DNA of 64,000 bases from Acetoanaerobium sticklandii (GTDB taxonomy: Bacteria; Bacillota; Clostridia; Peptostreptococcales; Filifactoraceae): the NCBI RefSeq assembly GCF_000196455.1, contig NC_014614.1, positions 882,501 through 946,500 of the forward strand, written 5' to 3'. Of the stretch, positions 52,470-61,492 are shown in pieces. The translations under genes and the position numbers were made by a program. Every line of letters starts with the position of its first letter. The first letter of the stretch is position 1. Under the pieces are notes generated by a model that was given only the letters and a program-made list of their open reading frames with translations, was not told the DNA's origin and searched no databases.

Positions 52470-52612
52470 AAAAAATAAAAAAACTATATCTTTTTGGTAT
52501 AGTTTTAAAACTAATAAAATTATACTATTAATTATTAATATGTTCAAAAGTTTTCCAATATGAATTAAACTATATATTAGTAGACCAATATGAAATGAAA
52601 AGGGCTGATTAG

Positions 52613-53725
52613 ATGAATTTATTTTTTTCACCTATATTTTTGATTGTTTTCTGCATGATGATGGGCTCGTTTCTTGGGAATATCAGCTTTAGAAAATTTA
52701 AGCTAGGAAGCTCAATGTCTTTATTTATAGGACTTTTTATTAGCTTTTTTATAAATAAAAATAATCTAAGTGAAATTAATATTCCAAATGAGCTATTCAA
52801 TGTTGTATTGATTGGATTTATAGCCTCGGTTGGCCTTAAAGCTTCAAAAAACATTAGAACTATAATTTCAACTCATGGCATAAAGTTTATTATACTTTCA
52901 TTTTTTATTACGGCTGTAGGTGCAAGCTGTACTTTTTTATTTATAAAGCTATACCCTGATTTAGCATTTTCGATTATAGGAGCCTATGAAGGTGGGCTGA
53001 CTAGTTCACCAGGTCTTGCAACAGCTCTTGAGATAAGCCAAAGCAAGCTTGCAGATGCATCTATAGGGCTAGGATATTCAATTGCCTATGTACCTGGAAT
53101 ACTAGTTGTGATGTTTTATTCATCTTGGATTGGAAAACGAAATTCCAGTGCTTTAAAAAGTAAATCAAAGCCAATAGATTCTACTATAAAATATCCTTTT
53201 CACATTTGGAAGTTTTTATTTGTAGTAGTAACTGGACTTGTAATTGGAAATTTTAAAATTAAGATTTCAAGCTTTATGGTTTTTTCTTTAGGTATAACTG
53301 GAGGAGTGCTAATTAGTGCACTTTTTTTAGGAAGCTATTTCAAATCTCTTCAATTTGAAAATACAGCTCTAGATGTGATTAGGGATATCTCTTTAAATGG
53401 ATTTTTGGCTATTGTTGGTCTGGATTATGGATATACAGCTATTAACGCAGTCATGGATTCAGGGGTGGTTTTATTGATTATAGGCTTGGCTATAGCTAGC
53501 ATCAGTCTAATAGCAGGGCATATTATGGGCTATTACATTTTGAAAATAGAACCTGTTTACTTAGTTGGGGGTATTTGTGGAGGAATGACAAGTACACCAG
53601 GATTAGCCTGCGCAGTAGAAGCATTTGAATCTGAAGATGTGACTCTAGGCTACGGGGCTGCTTATCCCTTTGCTCTTGTTGGGATGATACTTTGGACGAA
53701 TATTCTTATTTCGCTTAGCTCATAA
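52613..53725 (+). CDS. AspT/YidE-type permease without TrkA-C domain
   Basis: A 370-residue membrane protein with about ten helices in two repeats. Each repeat carries the AAE (aspartate-alanine exchanger) marker: AYEGGLTSSPGLATALE (about residues 121-137) and ICGGMTSTPGLACAVEA (about 321-337), the latter followed by GYGAAYPFALVGMIL. The central TrkA-C pair usual in AspT is absent. It likely moves a small organic or amino acid. AAAAGGG lies before the ATG. No operon partner is seen. Confidence 0.75.
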   Translation: MNLFFSPIFLIVFCMMMGSFLGNISFRKFKLGSSMSLFIGLFISFFINKNNLSEINIPNELFNVVLIGFIASVGLKASKNIRTIISTHGIKFIILSFFITAVGASCTFLFIKLYPDLAFSIIGAYEGGLTSSPGLATALEISQSKLADASIGLGYSIAYVPGILVVMFYSSWIGKRNSSALKSKSKPIDSTIKYPFHIWKFLFVVVTGLVIGNFKIKISSFMVFSLGITGGVLISALFLGSYFKSLQFENTALDVIRDISLNGFLAIVGLDYGYTAINAVMDSGVVLLIIGLAIASISLIAGHIMGYYILKIEPVYLVGGICGGMTSTPGLACAVEAFESEDVTLGYGAAYPFALVGMILWTNILISLSS

Positions 53726-53835
53726 GAGCAAAGTTTATGTAAATATTCTTTGAAATAAATAAAAAAAATTATATAAATTTATTTGAATCTTACAAAAAAA
53801 TGATATAGTAATATTTAAAGAGGAGGCTAGATAAC

Positions 53836-55647
53836 ATGTGTCAAGAAATCAAAATGAGAATTCAAAAACTAAGAGAATTAATGAAAGAAAGAGGAATAGA
53901 TGCATATATTATTCCTTCAGCTGACAATCATCAAAGTGAGTATGTTGGAGAATATTTCAAAGCTCGTGAATATATGACAGGGTTTACTGGTTCTGCTGGA
54001 ACAGCTATTGTCATGATGGATGAGGCTGGACTTTGGACTGATGGAAGATATTTTCTTCAAGCAGAAAATCAATTAAAAGATACTGGGATTGAGCTATATA
54101 GAATAGGAAATCCTGGAGTGCCAAGTATAGAAAAATTCCTAATAGATAAGATGCCTGAATCAGGTGTTTTGGGCTTTGATGGAAGACTTATTGCTATGAA
54201 GGAAGGCAGCAATTTTGAGCAAAAGCTAGCTGGAAAAAAAGTTAGTATCAAGTATGATGAAGATTTAGTGGATTTAATTTGGGAAAATAGACCAGAGCTT
54301 TCTAAAGAAAAAGTATTTTATTTAGAAGAAAAGTATTCAGGGGAGAGTACTACTTCAAAGCTTAAAAGAGTAAGAGAATACATGAATGCGACTTCTTCAA
54401 ATTACCATATACTTACTAGCCTAGATGATATAGCGTGGTTATTTAACATAAGAGGAAATGACGTAAAGTATTCACCTTTTATTCTGAGCTACGCAATAAT
54501 TGGTCTAGAGGATTCAAAATTATTTATTGATGAAAGCAAGTTAAGCGACGAAATTAAATCTATATTAGCTCATGATAAAATAGAATTAAGACCATACAAT
54601 GAGATTTATGAGGCAGTAAAGGAATTTAAGGATTCAGATACCATATTATTAGATCCAAATGGAATGAACTACGCTTTATATAAAAATCTTTCTCCAGTTT
54701 CAACTAAAGCAGAAGCAACCAATCCAACTGTTTTATTTAAAGCCATGAAAAATAAAACTGAGCTTAATAATATGAGAAATGCTCAAATCAAAGACGGCGT
54801 TGCGCTTACAAAATTAATGTACTGGATAAAAAACAATTACAAGAATGAAGAAATAACAGAGCTTAGCGCTTCAGATAAGCTAGAAGAATTTAGAAAACAG
54901 CAGGATGGGTATCTATGGCAGAGCTTTGCACCAATATGTGCATTCAAAGACCATGCGGCCATGATGCATTACTCAGCAACAGAGGTAAGCAATGTAAGAT
55001 TAGTGGATGGCCATTTATTCTTAATTGATACAGGTGGAAACTACTACGAAGGCTCTACAGATATCACTAGAACTATGGCTCTTGGAGAAGTATCCTCTGA
55101 GATTAAGACTCATTTTACAGCTGTAGTAAGAGGGATGATTAATTTATCTAGAGCAAAGTTTTTATACGGATGCAGAGGCTATAACCTAGATATTTTAGCT
55201 AGACAGCCTATTTGGGATATGGACTTAGATTATAAGTGTGGAACTGGTCATGGAATAGGATATCTGTTAAGCATTCATGAGGGGCCTTGTGGCTTTAGAT
55301 GGTATGTAGCACCACATATAGATGACTCTAATGTTTTAGAAGAAGGTATGGTTATTACAAATGAGCCTGGTATCTATATAGATGGGTCTCATGGTATTAG
55401 AATTGAAAATGAGCTAGTGATAAGAAAAGGAACTCAAAATATTCAAGGTCAGTTTATGTATATGGAAGCGATTACATTTGTTCCTATAGATTTAGATGCA
55501 ATAGATGTTAAGCTTATGAATAGAGAAGAAAGAGAATATCTAAACAACTATCACAAGATGGTTTACGAGAAGATTTCTCCTTTCCTTACAGAAGAGGAAA
55601 AAATCTGGCTGAAGGAATACACAAGAGAAATTAATCCGCATCATTAG
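53836..55647 (+). CDS. Xaa-Pro aminopeptidase (M24B, three-domain)
   Basis: A 603-residue metallopeptidase that releases an N-terminal residue before proline. Two creatinase-like N domains (about residues 8-145 and 160-315) precede the pita-bread catalytic domain (about 320-600). Metal ligands are visible: Asp in FLIDTGGNYYEGSTDITR, His in GTGHGIGYLLSIHEG, and Glu in NEPGIY and RIENEL. The last C-terminal extension (about 535-603) is typical of the longer eukaryote-like type. AGGAGG lies 10 bases ahead of the start. A peptide-degrading role fits amino-acid fermentation. Confidence 0.92.
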   Translation: MCQEIKMRIQKLRELMKERGIDAYIIPSADNHQSEYVGEYFKAREYMTGFTGSAGTAIVMMDEAGLWTDGRYFLQAENQLKDTGIELYRIGNPGVPSIEKFLIDKMPESGVLGFDGRLIAMKEGSNFEQKLAGKKVSIKYDEDLVDLIWENRPELSKEKVFYLEEKYSGESTTSKLKRVREYMNATSSNYHILTSLDDIAWLFNIRGNDVKYSPFILSYAIIGLEDSKLFIDESKLSDEIKSILAHDKIELRPYNEIYEAVKEFKDSDTILLDPNGMNYALYKNLSPVSTKAEATNPTVLFKAMKNKTELNNMRNAQIKDGVALTKLMYWIKNNYKNEEITELSASDKLEEFRKQQDGYLWQSFAPICAFKDHAAMMHYSATEVSNVRLVDGHLFLIDTGGNYYEGSTDITRTMALGEVSSEIKTHFTAVVRGMINLSRAKFLYGCRGYNLDILARQPIWDMDLDYKCGTGHGIGYLLSIHEGPCGFRWYVAPHIDDSNVLEEGMVITNEPGIYIDGSHGIRIENELVIRKGTQNIQGQFMYMEAITFVPIDLDAIDVKLMNREEREYLNNYHKMVYEKISPFLTEEEKIWLKEYTREINPHH

Positions 55648-55677
55648 ACTATAGATAGCTTTAAGGGGGAGACAGAG

Positions 55678-56835
55678 TTGCTATTAATTAAAAATGCAAA
55701 GATATATACAATGAATTTAGATGTAATTGAAAAGGGAGATATCTTAGTTGAAAATGGAAAAATTAAAGAAATCAAAACAGATATTTCTTCTTGTGAATCA
55801 TGCGAGATTATAGATGCTTCAGGCAAAATGGTATTCCCAGGCTTTATAGATGCTCACTGCCATATAGGAATGTGGGAGGAAGGCATAGGCTTTGAAGGTG
55901 ATGACGGCAATGAAATGACCGACCCAATTACTCCACAGCTTAGAGCAATAGATGCGATTAATCCTATGGATGAAGCTTTTGAAAATGCTATCAAAGGTGG
56001 AGTGACAACAGCTGCTACAGGTCCAGGAAGTGCAAATGTAATAGGAGGAACCTTTACTGTACTTAAGCTTCATGGAAAAAGAGTAGACGATATGGTTATG
56101 ATTGAAAATCTTGCTATGAAGTGCGCTTTTGGAGAAAATCCAAAGAGAGTATATGCTGAGAAAAAGGCTATGCCTACTACTAGAATGGGAACTGCTGCAA
56201 AGCTAAGAGAAACTTTAGCCATGGCGGCTGAATATAATCAGAAGAAAGAAGCAGCAAAAGAAGACTCATCAAAGATGCCTGGATATGATATGAAGCTTGA
56301 GGCTATGATACCTGTAATTAAAGGTGAAATACCTCTAAAGGCACATGCTCATAGAGCAGACGACATATTTACATCGATTAGGATAGCTAAAGAATTCAAC
56401 GTAAAATTAACCTTAGAGCATTGTACAGAAGGACATTTAATTGCAGATGACCTTGCTAAAGAAGGCTATCCAGCTATTGTAGGGCCTACTTTTGGAAATA
56501 AATCTAAATTTGAGCTTCAAAATAAAAACTTTGATACACCAAAAATATTAGTTGAAGCTGGAGTGAAGATTGCAATCATGACGGATAGTCCAGTGATTCC
56601 TCTAGAGCATCTTCCTATGTGCAGTGCTCTAGCATACAAGGCTGGCCTTGATGAGATGGAAGCATTAAAAGCAATAACAATTAATCCTGCTGAGATTCTA
56701 GGTATAAATGACAGGGTTGGAAGCATAGAAGTAGGCAAAGATGCAGATTTAGTAATTTGGGATAAGCATCCATTTGATTTACAAGCCAATGTCGAGTATA
56801 CTATCATTGATGGAAAGATAGTATATAAAAAATAG
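55678..56835 (+). CDS. Amidohydrolase (imidazolonepropionase-like)
   Basis: A 385-residue metal-dependent amidohydrolase. The TIM barrel has DAHCHIG (metal His pair, about residues 58-64), KAHAHR, LEHCTEGH and TDSPVIPL with the catalytic Asp. The short N- and C-terminal beta domain is INLVENGKIKEI and VIWDKHPFD. TTG start after AAGGGGGA. It is 30 bases after the aminopeptidase gene and 22 before DegV, hence one operon. Substrate unknown, perhaps a peptide or cyclic amide. Confidence 0.88.
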   Translation: MLLIKNAKIYTMNLDVIEKGDILVENGKIKEIKTDISSCESCEIIDASGKMVFPGFIDAHCHIGMWEEGIGFEGDDGNEMTDPITPQLRAIDAINPMDEAFENAIKGGVTTAATGPGSANVIGGTFTVLKLHGKRVDDMVMIENLAMKCAFGENPKRVYAEKKAMPTTRMGTAAKLRETLAMAAEYNQKKEAAKEDSSKMPGYDMKLEAMIPVIKGEIPLKAHAHRADDIFTSIRIAKEFNVKLTLEHCTEGHLIADDLAKEGYPAIVGPTFGNKSKFELQNKNFDTPKILVEAGVKIAIMTDSPVIPLEHLPMCSALAYKAGLDEMEALKAITINPAEILGINDRVGSIEVGKDADLVIWDKHPFDLQANVEYTIIDGKIVYKK

Positions 56836-56857
56836 ATTATTGAAGTTGGGTGCAAAC

Positions 56858-57730
56858 ATGAGAGATTATATAATAGTTACTGATGCAACATCAGATATTC
56901 CTAATGAAATGGCCAATGAGCTTAATGTTAAAGTTGTTCCGATGTCATTTTCTCTAGGAGAAAAAAATTATAATCATTATCCTGATTATAGAGAATTAGA
57001 CATAAAAACATTCTATGACAAGCAAAGAGATGGACAAACGTCGCTTACAACCCAAATTAATGTGGCTGTATACTTAGATTTTTTTGAAGAAATAATAAAA
57101 TCGGATAAGGATTTATTATATATTTCGTTTTCATCTGCTCTTAGCAGTACTTACCAGTCTTCGGTACTAGCTGCAAAAGAATTGAATGAAAAATATCCAG
57201 ATTTTAAAATTATCACAATTGATTCTAAAGCAGCAACGCTAGGGGAAACTCTTTTGGTTAAAGTGGCAGCTCAAAAAAAATCAGAGGGAATGAATATCGA
57301 AGATTTGTCAAAATGGGTGGCTGAGAACCATTTAAAAGTTTGTCACTACTTTACAGTGGATGACTTAAACCATCTAAAAAGAGGCGGAAGAATGACTGCC
57401 ATGACAGCTTTTATTGGAACTGCTCTAGACATTAAACCGATTCTTCATGTAAATGATGAAGGAAAACTGATTCCCCTTGATAAAGTAAGAGGAAGAAAAA
57501 AAGCTCTTAAGGTTTTATTTAACTACTTAGCTGAGCTTTCCGAAAATTTGGAGGAACAGACGATTTTTATTGGGCATGGTGATTGCATAGAGGATGCTAG
57601 ATATCTAGAATCTCTTATAAAAGAAGCCTATAAAGTTAAAGAGGTAATAATTCACCCTATTGGACCTATTATAGGTTCTCATACAGGACCAGGAGCTATA
57701 ACGTTGTTTTTCTTAGGAAAGCATAGATAG
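56858..57730 (+). CDS. DegV-family fatty-acid-binding protein
   Basis: A 290-residue DegV/FakB-type protein. The family marks VTDATSDIPNEMANEL, ISFSSALSSTYQSSVLAAKEL, TIDSKAATLG and the C-terminal HTGPGAITLFFLG are visible. It binds a fatty acid for phosphorylation by a FakA kinase, not encoded here. An in-frame start at 56840 lies upstream, but the ATG at 56858 is the usual DegV start. A strong terminator follows. Confidence 0.9.
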   Translation: MRDYIIVTDATSDIPNEMANELNVKVVPMSFSLGEKNYNHYPDYRELDIKTFYDKQRDGQTSLTTQINVAVYLDFFEEIIKSDKDLLYISFSSALSSTYQSSVLAAKELNEKYPDFKIITIDSKAATLGETLLVKVAAQKKSEGMNIEDLSKWVAENHLKVCHYFTVDDLNHLKRGGRMTAMTAFIGTALDIKPILHVNDEGKLIPLDKVRGRKKALKVLFNYLAELSENLEEQTIFIGHGDCIEDARYLESLIKEAYKVKEVIIHPIGPIIGSHTGPGAITLFFLGKHR

Positions 57731-57741
57731 TTTCTTAATTA

Positions 57742-57818
57742 AATGCACTTGTATCAACTGTTTTTATATTGTCTTTTAGCGCCAATATAAGAGCTGCTTG
57801 ATTACAAGTGCATTTTTA
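57742..57818 (+). terminator. Intrinsic terminator
   Basis: AAATGCACTTGTA pairs with TACAAGTGCATTT, followed by TTTA. The remainder of the 325-base gap to 58055 holds an extended -10 (TGCTATAAT, 57913-57921) and the next gene's leader. Confidence 0.7.
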
Positions 57819-57912
57819 TTATAAATAGAGCAAGATTTTTTATGCATATTTGCAATTTGTATGGTTCTAGGGATAGGATTCTTACTCTTTAATATCAGTT
57901 TGATTACAGTTT

Positions 57913-57921
57913 TGCTATAAT
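57913..57921 (+). promoter_or_regulatory. Extended -10 promoter for beta-propeller gene
   Basis: TGCTATAAT, consensus extended -10, with no good -35. It lies about 130 bases before the GTG start, leaving a long leader with no riboswitch fold recognised. Confidence 0.45.
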
Positions 57922-58055
57922 GTTTACAGTGCGGTAACAACTAGAGATATTTTTGCAAAATAGTGATATAAATATAAATAAGAGATAAAAAGATACTATA
58001 TTTATTTCTTAAATAAAATGTTCCTAATAGAAATGGTGAAAAAGGGGGAAGAAAA

Positions 58056-60113
58056 GTGAAAAAGCTAGTGAGTCTTGCTTTAGCAGCAGCTATGACATTT
58101 ATGCTGACTTCGGTTAATCCTGTACCGAATTTCGCACAAGACAGTATAAATCTCGATAAACCACTTTTGATGCAATTTAACGATAAACTCAATAAGGATA
58201 CAGTTTATAAAGACATAAGATTTTTAGATGAAAAAGGCAATGAAATTCCAGTATTAATCAACTTGAAAAGTGACAAAGAAGCTATAGTGATTCCTCTTTA
58301 CGACATGAAGGATATAAAGGTAAGCCTAGATTCTAAATATAAGCAGTATAAAGCCTCAGCTTATGAAGGAGAAACTGTAGTAGGTGATGCGAGCAATCTT
58401 AAGAGACTTTCAGAAATGAGTCAAAGACAAAACATGGTAATGTATGACATGATGCCAGCAGCAAAAGAAGAATCAGTCATGTCTATGGATATGGGAAATG
58501 GAGCAGGTGAAGGTGATTCCTATTCTTCTACTAATGTCCAAGTTGAAGGAGTAGATGAAGCTGATATAGTTAAAACTGATGGAGAATATATCTATTACCT
58601 TAAGGACAACCAAGTTGTAATTATCAAAGCTGATAAAAACAATATGAAAAAAATGGCTACTATAGGATATCTTGAGTCAGCACTTTATCCATCTGATATC
58701 TATATAGATGAAAACTTGCTGATGGTAGTTGGAAATGCCTATAATGCAAAAGGAAGCTTTACAAAAGCAGTTATTTACGATGTAACAGATAAATCAAAGC
58801 CAGTAGTAAAAAGAGTTTTAGAGCAAGAAGGCTACTATGTATCTTCAAGAAAAAATGGAGATAATCTTCATATCATAAGCAGTCATTATGTGTATGATTA
58901 TGGTGAAGGAAACCTTGTTCCAAAGGTAAAGGATTCAGCTGTATCAAGTGAGTATAAAGAAGTACAGCCATCAAAAATAATGATTTATCCTGGCTATCCT
59001 TCACAATCAATTATTGTGATTTCCAGTGCAGATATAAAGAAAAATGAGCCGAGCAAGATAGCTTCTTTTATGGGAAATGCAGATAATATCTATATGTCAA
59101 AAAATAGCTTGTATCTGACATACCAAGAAAGCCCATATTATATCATGCCTATGGTAGAGCCTAAAATAGCTCCAGATGTTAGTAGACCAATGATATGGCC
59201 TCCAGTTCCAAGAGAGACTCAAACTACAATCAAGAAATTTGCTATTAACAACACTTTAATAACTTACAGCGCTCAAAATAAAATTCAAGGTTATGTGCTA
59301 AACCAATTTTCAATGGACGAGCATAACGATTACTTCAGAATAGCATATACTAGTGATTTTAGTATGGAAAATAAAGGCTCTTCTATAGCAGTGTTTGATA
59401 AGAATATGAACAAAGCTGGAAGTATAGATAATATAGCTCCAGGTGAGAGAATATACTCTGCAAGATTTATGGGAGATAGAGCCTATATGGTTACTTTTAG
59501 AAATGTAGATCCATTCTTTGTTATGGATTTAAAAGACCCTAAAAATCCTAAAATGTTAGGTTATCTTAAAATACCTGGCTACAGCGATTACCTTCATCCA
59601 TACGATGAAAATCACATTATAGGATTTGGAAAAGACACAGTTGAAATCAAAGGCAATCCTTACCAGCTAGGAATGAAAATATCTTTATTTGATGTAACAG
59701 ATGTAAATAATCCAGTAGAAAAAGATATAGAAAAAATAGGAGACAGAGGTACAGAATCTGAGCTTCTTCACAACCACAAAGCCCTAATGTATGATAAATC
59801 AAGAGGCTTAATGGGATTCCCTATATCTGTAGCAAAGGTTAAGCCAGATCAAAAACAAGATCAGTGGGGATTCCCTCAGTACGGAGAACAGGTATTCCAA
59901 GGAGCTTATATCTATAATGTTTCTGCTAATAAAGGAATAGATTTAAAAGGAAGTATCACTCATATTGAAGATTACAACCCATATATGTATTCTTACGAAG
60001 ACAATATCCAAAGAATAATTTATATAGGAGATACTATTTACACTCTATCAAACAACAAAGTAGTAGCTACTAACTTAAATACTATGAAGAAAATATCTGA
60101 GCTTGATTTATAA
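58056..60113 (+). CDS. Secreted beta-propeller domain protein
   Basis: A 685-residue exported protein. Signal peptide of about 27 residues (MKKLVSLALAAAMTFMLTS), then a Big_5/SbsA-like Ig segment (about 35-100) and a large beta-propeller beginning with the diagnostic STNVQVEGVDEADIVKTDG (about residues 154-172). No LPXTG or membrane anchor is seen at the C terminus. GTG start after AAGGGGG. The family is widespread in Firmicutes and archaea but uncharacterised. Its calcium-site-like DxDG motifs are few. Confidence 0.85.
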   Translation: MKKLVSLALAAAMTFMLTSVNPVPNFAQDSINLDKPLLMQFNDKLNKDTVYKDIRFLDEKGNEIPVLINLKSDKEAIVIPLYDMKDIKVSLDSKYKQYKASAYEGETVVGDASNLKRLSEMSQRQNMVMYDMMPAAKEESVMSMDMGNGAGEGDSYSSTNVQVEGVDEADIVKTDGEYIYYLKDNQVVIIKADKNNMKKMATIGYLESALYPSDIYIDENLLMVVGNAYNAKGSFTKAVIYDVTDKSKPVVKRVLEQEGYYVSSRKNGDNLHIISSHYVYDYGEGNLVPKVKDSAVSSEYKEVQPSKIMIYPGYPSQSIIVISSADIKKNEPSKIASFMGNADNIYMSKNSLYLTYQESPYYIMPMVEPKIAPDVSRPMIWPPVPRETQTTIKKFAINNTLITYSAQNKIQGYVLNQFSMDEHNDYFRIAYTSDFSMENKGSSIAVFDKNMNKAGSIDNIAPGERIYSARFMGDRAYMVTFRNVDPFFVMDLKDPKNPKMLGYLKIPGYSDYLHPYDENHIIGFGKDTVEIKGNPYQLGMKISLFDVTDVNNPVEKDIEKIGDRGTESELLHNHKALMYDKSRGLMGFPISVAKVKPDQKQDQWGFPQYGEQVFQGAYIYNVSANKGIDLKGSITHIEDYNPYMYSYEDNIQRIIYIGDTIYTLSNNKVVATNLNTMKKISELDL

Positions 60114-60190
60114 ACATGCTGAATATACAGAGCAATATATTGTAACAGTATTTAGGAAAATGATGTATTTTACAATAAAATAGGTAGGAT

Positions 60191-60238
60191 AAAAGAGTTT
60201 GAAAATCAGTATATTACTGAAATTTCAAGCTCTTTTTT
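60191..60238 (+). terminator. Intrinsic terminator
   Basis: AAAAGAGTTTGAAA pairs with TTTCAAGCTCTTTT around a loop, followed by T-run. Confidence 0.7.
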
Positions 60239-60387
60239 GTATATTCTTACAAATCAAATAAAAATTAAGCAAAAAATAATTTCTCATACAATATCCATAA
60301 ATATTATATTAACCCCGCTTGTTTTCTAACACTGCCAGTGGCAAGAATGTGGCAGAAGTGAAAGAAACTGATAGAAAGAGTGGTATT

Positions 60388-60914
60388 ATGAGTTTATATG
60401 AAAGTGAAAGCGTTGAATTAAATGAAGCCTACACTCAAGAAGTGAAAAAGGAAGTAGTGGCATTTGCAAATACAAATGGCGGGAAAATATATATTGGTGT
60501 TCAGGATAATGGGGTAATCTTTTGAAAACAATAGATTACTTGTTCAAGATTTGACTTTTGCAAGTTTGAATAGAAAAATGGAATTGAGACAACTGGAATG
60601 GATTATGGTACAGGCATCAGTAAAATCATGAGTTGTTATTAAGGGTTGCATGTTCAACCTAAGTTTGAAAATGTTGAAGGTGCATTCCGGGTTATTCTAC
60701 CCAATACACATGCAAAGGAAATAAGCGTAGAGGAAGAGAAGTATTTGCCATACTGAAGTTGTTTGAAAAGCAAAAAGAAATCACTCGTAATGATGTTGAA
60801 GAAGCACTTGGGGTGGGAACGACACATGCGGTAAATCTGATCAATGAGATTCAAGCCAAAGATTTGATAAAAAAGTGGGTAGAGGAAGATTGACGAGGTA
60901 TGTGGTGAAATGAA
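60388..60914 (+). pseudogene. Decayed AlbA/Schlafen-domain (AlbA_2) regulator
   Basis: The intact start MSLYESESVELNEAY runs to VVAFANTNGGKIYIGVQDNG, the AlbA_2 motif, and stops at 60525. Further on, other frames hold GMDYGTGISKIM, PKFENVEGAFRVILPN (the ATPase-like C domain) and a winged helix VFAILKLFEKQKEITRNDVEEALGV, broken by frameshifts and stops. The central third of the gene, between the AlbA and C domains, is missing. It is higher in GC than the neighbours and is probably acquired. Confidence 0.75.
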
Positions 60915-61225
60915 AAAAAGTATGAACAGGCAACCAGTTACGAAACACAGGTTGAGCATTAAACAATCTTTATTCAAAAGAACCCAGAGTGGGGATTTGC
61001 TAGTATTTACACAGATGATTGCATCTCAGATACTAACACCAAAAAGAGTGAAGATTTCAACCATATGATTGAAGATTGCAACGCTGGAAAAATAGATATG
61101 ATTATTACAAAGTCTATTAGCAGATCTGCAACAAATACGCTCAATTGCCTTAGATTCATCAGAGAATTGAAAGAAAAGAACATCCCAGCATTCTTTGAGA
61201 ACATAAACGCTGATACCACGAGATA
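60912..61225 (+). pseudogene. Decayed serine recombinase (resolvase N-domain) fragment
   Basis: In one frame, YEQATSYETQVEH-stop-TIFIQKNPEWGF continues to DIIITKSISR-like DMIITKSISRSATNTLNCLRFIRELKEKNIPAFFEN. This is the N-terminal domain of a large serine recombinase, with an in-frame TAA at 60960 where the family has Tyr, and SRSATNT where SRFARNT is usual. Nothing of the catalytic N-terminal serine region or the C-terminal domains remains. It is the last trace of an integrative element. Confidence 0.8.
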
Positions 61226-61492
61226 GGCTTAAATAGGGCATTTCAGCAGGGATATAGGCTATTTTGGTGTTTGTTTGGTGTTTAAAGATAATAAACAAAA
61301 AGACATTTTATAACACTTAAAGTATGAAAAATAATATGTATAATATCACAACAAATCAGTCTAATATAGAATACTCAACACTAAAATATAAACAGTAGTA
61401 AAAGAAATATATATATATACCTTCCTATTACAGTTTGATATAATTTAATACAAAGGCATACATTTTTATTAAACTTGAAAGGTATATATAAT

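Noticed and set aside
56517..56855. Minus-strand 112-codon frame in the amidohydrolase gene
   Set aside because: Antisense shadow; the sense gene has all catalytic motifs.
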